DNA of 9,630 nt, taken from positions 1-9,630 of the forward strand of contig DHWA01000024.1 of the NCBI GenBank assembly GCA_002412935.1. The letters are read 5' to 3'. A program made the position numbers and the translations under genes. Positions 1-7,023 of the stretch are shown in pieces. The DNA comes from Patescibacteria group bacterium UBA5194. GTDB taxonomy: Bacteria > Patescibacteriota > Gracilibacteria > BD1-5 > UBA6164. The notes beneath the pieces are model-generated. The model was not told the DNA's origin. It saw nothing but the letters and a program-made list of their open reading frames with translations, and did not search any database. The first letter of the stretch is position 1. Each line of letters starts with the position of its first letter.

Positions 1-78
1 ATCATTGGAGCGTTCGCTGGGGAAGAGTTGTTGCAGGGTCTCAGGGGTAAAGAGGGCGTCAATGGTCCTGGTATCCAT
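1..78 (-). CDS. 5' end of an unidentified protein in GC-rich sequence, partial
   Basis: Reading leftward from an ATG at 78-76, 26 codons are open to the window edge, starting MDTRTIDALFTPETLQQLFP and ending SERSND. The stretch is about 55% GC and has no TGA codon, while everything to its right is strongly AT-rich and full of in-frame TGA. Codon choice (GAC, ACC, CTC, CTG) is also unlike the other genes here. No Shine-Dalgarno is visible. The opening ('DALF..ETL..LFP.ER') vaguely recalls a family I associate with sulfate-reducing deltaproteobacteria, but I cannot verify this and propose no function. Because it sits at the window edge and abuts an RHS gene cut in mid-core, it may be a transferred fragment or an assembly chimera. 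Confidence 0.4.
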   Translation of the reverse strand, partial: MDTRTIDALFTPETLQQLFPSERSND

Positions 79-80
79 AA

Positions 81-1046
81 TGTTTTTTGTTGTTAAGAGT
101 TGAAGTAGTAACAGAAGAACAAAACAAAAAAACACTCAACATTAAAAAGTCTAATTGAAGCGAAACAGCTAATGATTGAAACACTGATGAACTTACAATT
201 GACAATATTAGGTACAAGAGATACAATGGTGTTTGAAAGATATGAAATACTAGATTATACACAGGTAGAGAGTATGATGCGGAACTGAAATTATACTACA
301 ACAGAGCAAGGTATTACTCCCCTGATTTAGGTAGATTTATATCTAGAGATCCAATTGATGTAAATGATGATGTTAATTTGTATGCTTATGTTGGGAATAA
401 TGGGGTGATGTATGTGGATAGAAATGGGTTGAGTAAGATTTTGATAATTTGATTTACAGGTTACCCAGGACCATCAGCAGAATTTGATAACAATGATTCT
501 GGAATATATAAAACATTAGAAAAATTTAAAAATAATACAGATATAACTACCTTATTTTTAAGGTCAGATTTATTTGAGAATGATATTAAATCTGCACTAA
601 AATATATTAATGATAGCGAATATAATAGTATCGTGTTATTAGGTCATAGTTTGTGAGCTAATAGTGCTGTTGAATTAACTCAAATATTAAACAAAAATGA
701 TATTGATGTTTCTTTATTGGTAACTTTGGATATTTGTGGTTGATATGCGTGTTTTTCAACAGAAAATGAAGTACCAAATAATGTTTTAAAGACCGTTAAC
801 TATTATCAAGAAAATGATGTTACTGTTAAAGATATACCTTGATTATATAATAAACCCTTATGACAGATTATAGATTGGAAAAATCCAGTATTAATTCCAA
901 ATCATTTTGATAAAAGATTATATGGTGAGGATTTAGTAAATCAAGATATTACAAATACTCTTATTAAAGATAGTTATCATACAACAATTGATAACGATTT
1001 GGTTGATATAATTTATAATTTAATTAACACAAATTTATGATATTAA
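81..1046 (+). CDS. RHS C-terminal core with lipase-like toxin tip, cassette 1, 5'-truncated
   Basis: This frame, with TGA as Gly, is open from just after an in-frame TAA (78-80) to TAA at 1044-1046. The first part is the RHS repeat-associated core: RLYTGREYDAELKLYYNRAR, then YYSPDLGRFISRDPID and NLYAYVGNNG, the usual border between the conserved RHS shell and the variable tip. After GLSKILII comes an alpha/beta-hydrolase tip. Its likely nucleophile is in GHSLGA (Ser codon 648-650), its acid in TLDI (Asp 729-731) and its base in SYHTTID (His 978-980). RHS tips are usually toxins released after self-cleavage, so I infer a lipase or esterase toxin, possibly acting on membranes. The core is cut upstream: homology to cassette 2 starts near 99 and no convincing start codon exists (TTG at 87 or 90 is possible). 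It may be an orphan cassette rather than an expressed gene. The next gene overlaps its last 10 nt. Confidence 0.8.
99..449 (+). repeat. Direct repeat, copy 1 (RHS core)
   Basis: This stretch aligns without gaps to 1341-1691, offset exactly 1242 nt. In 159-449 I count about 17 differences by hand over 291 nt, many of them at third codon positions. Similarity stops sharply after the codons for GLSKILII, where the two toxin tips diverge. Repeats of this kind in RHS loci are substrates for homologous recombination that replaces tips. Confidence 0.9.
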
Positions 1047-1294
1047 AAAAATTTATTGTCAATAAAGTAATATATAGAATTTTTGTATTTATAGTAAATT
1101 TATCTATTCAAGTTTGAATATATATATTATTTTGAACTTTATTTCAATTTTCAAATTTATGATTTGTTAGTTATTTTTCTGATATATGGACTTTATATGT
1201 ATTACTTACAATTATATTTTATAAATATTGATATTTATTTTTAGTTTTAAATGTCTTATGCTTGATATTTTTAATTATATTATCTTATGTTTAA
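1037..1294 (+). CDS. Small multi-TM membrane protein, candidate immunity protein of cassette 1
   Basis: This is an 85-residue protein with TGA as Gly (Gly27, Gly33, Gly42 and Gly65). The ATG at 1037 lies inside the last codons of the upstream toxin, a 10-nt overlap that implies translational coupling. It is almost wholly hydrophobic, with likely membrane segments around residues 11-37, 50-61 and 64-85. A short basic start (MILKKF) suggests a cytoplasmic N terminus. I recognise no family. The role is inferred from position: polymorphic-toxin genes are usually followed directly by their immunity gene, and a membrane-embedded immunity protein would suit a lipase-like toxin. The unrelated-looking protein after cassette 2 has the same size range and character, which supports the inference. 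Its 3' end overlaps the ATG of cassette 2 by 8 nt. Confidence 0.65.
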
Positions 1295-2237
1295 ATACGA
1301 ATACGACGTATTCTGAGTAGCTTATGCAAGTGTAAACAATGTAGAAGCAGTAACAGAAGCACAAAGCAAAAAAACACTAAATATCAAAAAAGCAGAGTGA
1401 AGCGAAACAGCAAATGATTGAAACACTGATGAACTTACAATTGACAATATTAGGTACAAGAGATACAATGGTGTTTGAAAGATATGAAATGGTAGATTAT
1501 ACACAGGTAGAGAGTATGATGCAGAACTGAAATTATACTACAACAGAGCTAGATACTACTCCCCTGATTTAGGTAAGTTTATATCTAGAGATCCTATTGA
1601 TATTACTGATGATGTTAATTTGTATGCTTATGTTGGGAATAATGGGGTGATGTTTGTGGATAGGATGGGGTTGAGTAAGATTTTGATAATTACTATTTTA
1701 TGAAAGGAATCAAGTAATTATTGAGGAGAAATTATTGATTATTCAAATAGATCTTGATGATTAATAGATACAATTAATTGAGTTAATGATTATGATTCAA
1801 ATAAGTATATTACTAAACTATATAAATCTGATCATTATGGTATTTCTATAGATTTAGCAACAGATTATATAATTTCTATGGAGTGAAAATATGATAATTT
1901 AGTTATTGTTTGACATAGCTTATGATGAGATAATGCTGTAAATATAACAAATAATTTAAATGCTGATAATATAGATGTCGATTTACTTATTACTCTTGAT
2001 ATTAAGGCTTTTTATGAAAATGATACAATATATGATAATGTTTTAACAGCAATAAATTATTATCAAAATAATGATGAATTTCCTCGTAATTGAGAAGATT
2101 TAGAAAAAGCGTTTTTTAATGATACAACTTATCTTGAGAATTATCTTATAGAAGAAGTTAATTGAGAAAAAGTTTATCATACTACTATCGACAATGCTTT
2201 ATCAGATGTTTTATTAAATTTAATAAAACAATATTAA
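1287..2237 (+). CDS. RHS C-terminal core with lipase-like toxin tip, cassette 2
   Basis: This 316-residue frame starts at ATG 1287 and ends at TAA 2235-2237. It begins inside an RHS unit (MFKYEYDVFG) and continues through RLYTGREYDAELKLYYNRAR and NLYAYVGNNG to GLSKILII. The tip then diverges from cassette 1 but has the same fold signature: GHSLGG (Ser 1917-1919, residue 211), LLITLDI (Asp 1998-2000, residue 238) and VYHTTIDN (His 2178-2180, residue 298). Shared landmarks with tip 1 (NNVL..VNYYQ.ND here as DNVL..INYYQNND, and YHTTIDN) show that the tips are homologous. No secretion signal or N-terminal RHS shell is encoded, so it looks like a silent cassette that would be expressed after recombining into a full-length rhs gene, unless the ATG is truly used. 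No Shine-Dalgarno precedes it. Substrate specificity cannot be read from the sequence. Confidence 0.82.
1341..1691 (+). repeat. Direct repeat, copy 2 (RHS core)
   Basis: This is the gap-free counterpart of 99-449 at a 1242-nt offset. The homology probably extends further left in the parent gene: copy 2 carries about 18 more RHS codons (from 1287) that copy 1 lacks because it is cut near 81-99. Confidence 0.9.
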
Positions 2238-2260
2238 TTTATAATCTAATACTAATTTTT

Positions 2261-2581
2261 ATGTTATTCAATTATTCTAAAAACAAATTTATAATAATGT
2301 CTATTATTTTATTATTAATCTATTTATTCATATTTTATATTTGATTTTTTAGTTATAGTATTATACAGCCTATTGATTCATTTGTTGAAAATTGAAAATT
2401 AATTGAAATATATAGTGATGCTTATTATGCATCTATAATTTATTATAAAAGCATTTTTATATTAATTATACTTTTAAATTTTATATTAATAAAAAATTTT
2501 AAACATAATTATAAACTAATATCGTTAATATCTATATTTATATTTTTATTAACAACCTTATTATTTATTTTTATTGTTTAA
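2261..2581 (+). CDS. Small multi-TM membrane protein, candidate immunity protein of cassette 2
   Basis: This is a 106-residue protein read with TGA as Gly (Gly28 and Gly45). I chose ATG 2261, 23 nt after the toxin stop. An in-frame ATG at 2162 would add 33 residues by overlapping the toxin gene, but that extension looks like a frame shadow of the toxin. Hydrophobic segments lie at about residues 10-30, 57-78 and 85-106, separated by a polar loop (about 36-56) and a short basic loop KNFKHNYK. No family is recognised. By position after a toxin tip, and by resemblance in size and topology to the protein after cassette 1, it is a candidate immunity protein. The short similarity SYFSDIW / IYSDAYYA between the two is too weak to prove homology. 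Confidence 0.65.
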
Positions 2582-2598
2582 AAAATAACCAGTTACTA

Positions 2599-2639
2599 TA
2601 GTTTAATAGAGTAATTAATTAAATTACTCTATTAAACTA
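2599..2639. terminator. Perfect 18-bp hairpin, possible terminator
   Basis: The arms 2599-2616 and 2622-2639 are perfectly complementary and enclose the 5-nt loop AATTA. It lies 17 nt after the stop of the second membrane protein and before the ATPase gene. The stem is AT-rich. Only the minus-strand side is followed by a T run (from the A-run at 2580-2585), so termination of + transcripts is not certain. The right arm also lies just upstream of a TATAAA at 2647-2652 that could be the -10 box of the ATPase gene. Confidence 0.55.
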
Positions 2640-2708
2640 AAAAGATTATAAAATAAGAGATATTAAAAATTCAAGAAACAATAAATAAAGAATGCTTAAA
2701 TTTAAAAA

Positions 2709-4907
2709 ATGAAAAAACTTGAAATAACTTTAGAAAATTGTTATTGAATAAAAAAATTAGATTATAGATTTGATTTTGAAAAATCTAATGTTTATTCAAT
2801 ATATGCTCCAAATTGAACAATGAAAACATCTTTCACTAAGTCATTTATTGATGTTGTAAAATGAGATACTCCAAAAGATTTAATTAATGCCTTAGAATGA
2901 GTATTTATTTTTAATGATGAAACATGAAATCAAATAAACATTGAATCTATATTACCAATAAAATCTATGGATTTAAAGTTTGAACCAAAAGAAATTTCGT
3001 CACTTTTAGTAAATAAGGATGATAAAGAAGAGTATGACAAAATGTTTATATGAATAACAAAAGGTAAGGATAATCTAATAAAAAAAATATGCACAAAATC
3101 AAAAGTTCCAAAAATAGAAATTGAGAGTAAAATTTTAAATGATTTTGATAAAAAATGAGTAAATTTTTTTAATTTTTTAGAAGAATTATTAGATGATTTG
3201 GAATTATCTGAGGATTTATCTGATGTAGAATATAATATTATTTTTTGAGATAGCAAAATCTTGGAAATATTAGAAAATCCTGAAATGGTAAAAAATATAG
3301 AAAAATATGATAAAAAATATAACGAGATTTTAGATAATCCAAAATATAAATATTTTAAGAAATGAGTATTTACTCCATATAAAGCAAATATTTTAATTAA
3401 AGCTATTAAGGACCAGAAATTTTTTCAAGTAGAAGATAATGGGATAATTTTAGCTAAAAGATCAGTAGAAAATATAGTTGAGTTAGAAACTGAGATTAAT
3501 TCATCATTAAAAGAAATAGAAAAAGATAGTGAATTAAAAAAAATAAAAGAAAAAATATCAGTATGGACAAAACCTATCCAAACTTTTCAAGACTTAATAG
3601 AGAATAAATGAGAAAAAATAATTCCACAATTAAAAAACTTAAATAGTTTCAAAAAAGAACTTTGGAAATCATATTTTTTTGAAATAAAAAAAGATATTCT
3701 TGAATTAGTATACCTTTATAATTCTTGATTATCAGAAATGAAAAGAATTCAAGAAAAAGCAAAATTAGAAAAAACTGAATGGAAAAAAATAGTTAAGAAA
3801 TTTGAAGATAGATTTTATATCCCTTTTAAAGTCGATATTGAAGATGCGACTAATACTATTTTATGAACAAAAGAGCCTGAAATTATTTTTAAATATGATT
3901 ATAATAAATTAACAGGTAAATATGATAAAAAGTATAATAAATGAAATTTACTTTGATTAGATATTTTATCTTGATGAGAACAAAGAGCATTATATATACT
4001 TTATATTTTATTTGAAATTGAAACAAGAAAATTAAAATGATGAGATCATTTGTTAATTATAGATGATATAGCTGATTCTTTTGATTACAAAAATAAATAT
4101 GCAATTATAGAATATTTGCAGGAAATTTCTGAAGATAAAAATTTTAAAATGATAATCTTAACTCATAATTTTGACTTTTATAGGAGTATTCAAATGAGAT
4201 TAAATATTAAAAAATGAGAAACGTTGGATAAAAGTGCTAATTTAAGTGTAGTATCAGATAATTGAAATATTAAAATAATAAATTGAACAGATTATTTAGA
4301 CCCAATTAATTATTTTATAGGAAATTATCATTTATGTAATTATAAATTAATAGCATTAATACCTGTAGCTAGAAATTTAGTTGAATATATATTTTGAAAA
4401 AAAGATATTCCTAATGAAGATTGAAGTTATTCAAATTATTATTTAGATTTAACCTCAATTTTACATATTAAGTCTAAAAAAATTAATGAAGAAGATTTAT
4501 ACGAAATTTATAATCTTATATTTAATAAAGAATTTAATAAAAAAAGTAATAAATGAGTTATATCTATTATTTATGATTTATGCGATGATATTGAGTCTGA
4601 ATGAATAACTGAGAAGTTAGATTTGGATAAAAAGATAGTTTTATCAATATGAATTAGACTAAAAGCTGAAGAATTCATGTTTACAAAAAAATGAACAACT
4701 GAACAAGACTGATTTCAAACAAGAAAACTATATGATTTTTGCAAAAAAAAATTATTGTCAAATGATGAAGAAAAAATAATTAAAAAAATATTATTAATGA
4801 CCCCCGAGGCTATTCACTTAAACTCTTTTATGTATGAGCCTATTTTAGATATATCAGATGAACATTTAATTGATTTATATATAGAAGTAAGAGATAACTT
4901 AAAATAA
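2709..4907 (+). CDS. ABC/SMC-type ATPase, possible PrrC/RloC-like tRNase or other defence ATPase
   Basis: This is a 732-residue protein. The N-terminal half of an ABC ATPase head contains a Walker A loop, YAPNGTMKTSF (Lys39), with Met where most P-loops have Gly. A charged helical middle follows (about 230-370, coiled-coil-like). The second half of the head has the signature LSGGEQRA (420-427, both glycines TGA), Walker B LLIIDDIADSF (448-458) and the H-loop LTHNFDF (His486). The layout matches SMC-like defence ATPases such as the AAA_13/PrrC/RloC and OLD-like groups. The C-terminal 240 residues contain VARNLVEYIF (Arg555, Glu559) and LTSILHIK (His586). The R-x3-E...H pattern resembles the anticodon-nuclease triad of PrrC (Arg320, Glu324, His356 in the E. 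coli protein, from memory). No zinc hook is seen and no restriction genes lie nearby. ATP binding is secure; the nuclease role is inference. The ATG has no Shine-Dalgarno. Confidence 0.85.
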
Positions 4908-5382
4908 CAACAAAAACTACAGCTACGATGAACTACTGAGACTTTCAAGTCTATGAAACTATAACTACACATACAACACTACTTGAAATATAACAAGTGA
5001 TGGTAATGATTCATATTCGTATGATAGTTTTGGTAGAATCACATGAGTAAACTATGACCAAGTAAATATTCCACAATATAACTGAGACAAAATAGAAAGA
5101 TTTTTCTATGATAATCTGTGAAACAGAACAAGCCAAGAAAACTATACACTAAAAGAAATACAATCTGAAACTTGTACAGATGAAACAGTTGTAGAAGATA
5201 TTACACTTCCAAATGGAAAAACAAAAACTGTAGAAAGAAAACAAAGAGTATGTGAGACGGCAGTAACTCAAACAGAAAAACAAAAAAATACTCTTACTTA
5301 TGATACAAATTCTTTGAACCAATACACAAAACTTCAAAATTTAAACAAAAGTTTGCTCGTACATTTTGTAATAAATTTGTAA
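4903..5382 (+). pseudogene. Internal fragment of an RHS gene (YD repeats)
   Basis: With TGA as Gly, the frame is open from just after an in-frame TAA (4900-4902) to TAA at 5380-5382, without a start codon. It carries typical RHS/YD repeats: YSYDELLRLSSLGNYNYTYN, TTGNITSDGNDSYSYDSFGR and RFFYDNLGNRTSQE. A more charged segment with two Cys (QSETCTDETVV, QRVCETAVTQ) and a final repeat LTYDTNSLNQYTKLQNLN follow. At about 5341 the match ends and the frame runs into the 3' end of the convergent antitoxin gene. The segment would lie upstream of the RHS core found at 99 and 1341, so it is a displaced middle portion of an RHS gene lacking both ends. It starts within 5 nt of the ATPase stop, so the ATPase gene was probably inserted into, or recombined next to, the rhs gene. 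Confidence 0.8.
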
Positions 5383-5997
5383 TAACCAAGCCATATAAAA
5401 CACTTTTTTATTGAACTTTTTAGAATATTTACTTAATTTATCAAAATCGATAATTTCAAGATTTTCAAATCTCTCTTCACGAAACCACTTTAAACTTTCT
5501 AAGCATCATTTAGACGAAAATTTTGCTTTATCAATATTTTTATAATCATAAACTGTTAATTTTAAACTTGATGATTTAAGATAAAAATAATCTAGTAAGG
5601 CTTTTTCTTTTTCCGCAATAAAATATCAATCAATATATTCATATCAAAAGTATAAATCTTTTTTTATGTTAAAGTAATGAAAAGTTCAAAAATCATTTCT
5701 AAATGATGCGGTAGTATTTGTAGTCACAGACATAAAACTCCCCATACTATCAGGAATAATTGAATAAACAGAAAGTACACTTTCGAGACTAATATATGAT
5801 GGATAATACATTTTATTTGCAATTTCATAAGAATGAATCTTATTTTTTAATGCATACAATCATCTTTTCAGTCTTGTAATTCATTTATTGTAACCAATTT
5901 TATTTGAAATATCTTTTTCTCCTGTGATTTGTTTTAAATCCTTCAAAGAAATAATTTTTGTAGCATTTCTAATATCATCAATTTTAGTTTTAAACAT
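5341..5997 (-). CDS. abiEi: AbiEi-family antitoxin (type IV toxin-antitoxin)
   Basis: This is a 218-residue protein with TGA as Gly. The N-terminal 60 residues look like a winged helix (IISLKDLKQITG, then NKGITRLKRGLYALKN). Next comes the stretch typical of AbiEi-type antitoxins: MYYPSYISLESVLSVYSIIP (63-82), VTTNTTASFRNDFGTFHYF and IKKDLYFGYEYIDGYFIAEK, then EKALLDYFYL. In the known family this protein represses its own operon and counteracts AbiEii without forming a stable complex; here that is inferred. It lies 11 nt downstream of the AbiEii gene, the reverse of the usual antitoxin-first order. The last 42 nt overlap convergently with the RHS fragment, which suggests the AbiE module replaced the rest of the rhs gene. 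I chose ATG 5997 because it directly follows the toxin stop. Confidence 0.85.
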
Positions 5998-6008
5998 ATC
6001 TTTTAATA

Positions 6009-6908
6009 TTAAAGTCTAAAAGTTTTAGAATTTTTTGTATCATTTTCGATATTATCATTGTATATTTTAATCATTCTAATCATATTTTCATTGTATTTCT
6101 CAAAAAATAAATCAAGTTTATCATTTGACCAATCAAGAAATCTTTTTAAATCCTCTTTTACTTTGTTGTAATCAGTATTTTCAAGTTTTTCTAAAATCAT
6201 ATTAAGAGTTTCTTTGTGAGTTTTTGGAATAGTCTTATTTTTATTGTTATTTTTATTATATTGAATGATAATATTTGAAATATACTCCCTATTAAATTTT
6301 TTGTGAGAAAAATTTGAAAAATACCAATATAAATCATAATAATCTCTTCCTTTTGTATATTCCCTCAATAACAAAGCTCAGATTTTGCCCGAAAAAGTAG
6401 ATGCAATATCTTGATTTTTTAAGATAAAAGTTCAAAAATTTGATTCAATGATTTCTTTTGAATAAGTAGCTCCCAGTGATGGATTTGTATCTATTTCAAT
6501 TTTAATCATGATTTTTTCATCTTTGAGAGGAGAAATTCAAAGATCATACAAAATATTTCAAATTTTAATATTCATTTTTTGAACGGTTTCAACTTTTCAA
6601 TACTTAATGGATACATCATATCAATTTTCTTGACTAAAATTATCCATAATTCATTTAGCTAACACATTGATATCATAATTTAAATCTGGTTTTAAAATTG
6701 AGAAATCCAAATCTTCTGAAAATCTATCTAGCTTATAACAAATTCTTAGATTTGTTCATCATAAAAAATATAAATCATATCACCTAGAATAGATTGAATA
6801 CAAAATATCCTTTTGTAATTCCTCTCTAACAAGATTTACTTGCATATCTTTATTATTAATATTTGCAAGTAATAAAAAAAGCTTTTTAATAAGATCGTTA
6901 TAATTCAT
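6009..6908 (-). CDS. abiEii: AbiEii/AbiGii-family nucleotidyltransferase toxin
   Basis: This is a 299-residue protein starting at ATG 6908. It shows the nucleotidyltransferase signature: YFLGGTNLRICYKLDRFSED (47-66) continuing LDFSI. Gly50 and Gly51 are both TGA, and Asp66 and Asp68 are the expected metal-binding pair. Later motifs are KIEIDTNP (a candidate third acidic strand) and GKIGALLLREYTKGRDYYDL, with Lys175, Arg188, Asp189 and Asp192 matching the K...RDxxDL block of AbiEii proteins. The C-terminal third is charged and helical. Family members transfer nucleotides, in some cases onto tRNA 3' ends, and stop growth, giving phage abortive infection. The substrate here is unknown. All recognisable catalytic residues are present, so it looks intact. 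Under the standard code only the last 121 residues would be called. Its promoter is 31 nt upstream. Confidence 0.9.
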
Positions 6909-6938
6909 ATTTAATTTTAAATAAAATATATCTACTCT

Positions 6939-6966
6939 ATTATATTCATTTTTTCTTTAAATGCAA
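6939..6966 (-). promoter_or_regulatory. Sigma70-like promoter of the AbiE operon
   Basis: On the - strand, TTGCAT (6966-6961) is followed after 16 nt by a perfect TATAAT (6944-6939). The expected start of transcription is near 6932, about 24 nt before the AbiEii ATG. The sequence is AT-rich so chance matches occur, but a perfect -10 with a near-ideal spacer directly before an operon is persuasive. Confidence 0.6.
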
Positions 6967-7019
6967 CTTTTTATTTTCAATATCATCAAATATATTTAAT
7001 TAACCTAAATAAAAAGTTG
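6964..7019. repeat. 13-bp inverted repeat between the RT gene and the AbiE promoter
   Basis: The arms CAACTTTTTATTT (6964-6976) and AAATAAAAAGTTG (7007-7019) are perfectly complementary, with 30 nt between them. The left arm overlaps the -35 box of the AbiE promoter by three bases. The right arm ends 4 nt from the stop codon of the reverse transcriptase. It could be a large-loop terminator for the RT transcript, or an operator bound by AbiEi, whose relatives bind inverted repeats at their own promoter. The sequence does not decide between them. Confidence 0.5.
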
Positions 7020-7023
7020 TAAA

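Noticed and set aside
59..262. Open frame on the - strand opposite RHS cassette 1 (and its twin at 1322-1504)
   Set aside because: Both are antisense to the same repeated RHS core, so their similarity comes from the direct repeat. The + frame carries clear RHS motifs.
450..2237. RHS toxin tips as further DGR targets
   Set aside because: I found no stretch resembling the TR (no NLWSSTP or FSVRCIKD end) in either tip, so tip divergence is not attributable to this DGR.
2162..2344. 60-residue + frame ending at TGA
   Set aside because: It is a standard-code truncation of the membrane-protein frame. TGA at 2342-2344 is Gly, and the part before ATG 2261 overlaps the toxin gene.
2645..2655. TATAAA box before the ATPase gene as a promoter
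   Set aside because: A -10-like word is expected by chance in this AT-rich DNA, and the matching -35 (TTACTC, 17 nt upstream) is poor.
2930..3256. 108-residue frame on the - strand
   Set aside because: It lies entirely opposite the ABC ATPase between its P-loop and signature motif; low-complexity Ser/Phe composition marks it as a shadow.
5149..5337. 62-residue frame on the - strand, Cys/Phe-rich
   Set aside because: It is antisense to the RHS YD-repeat fragment and has no recognisable feature.
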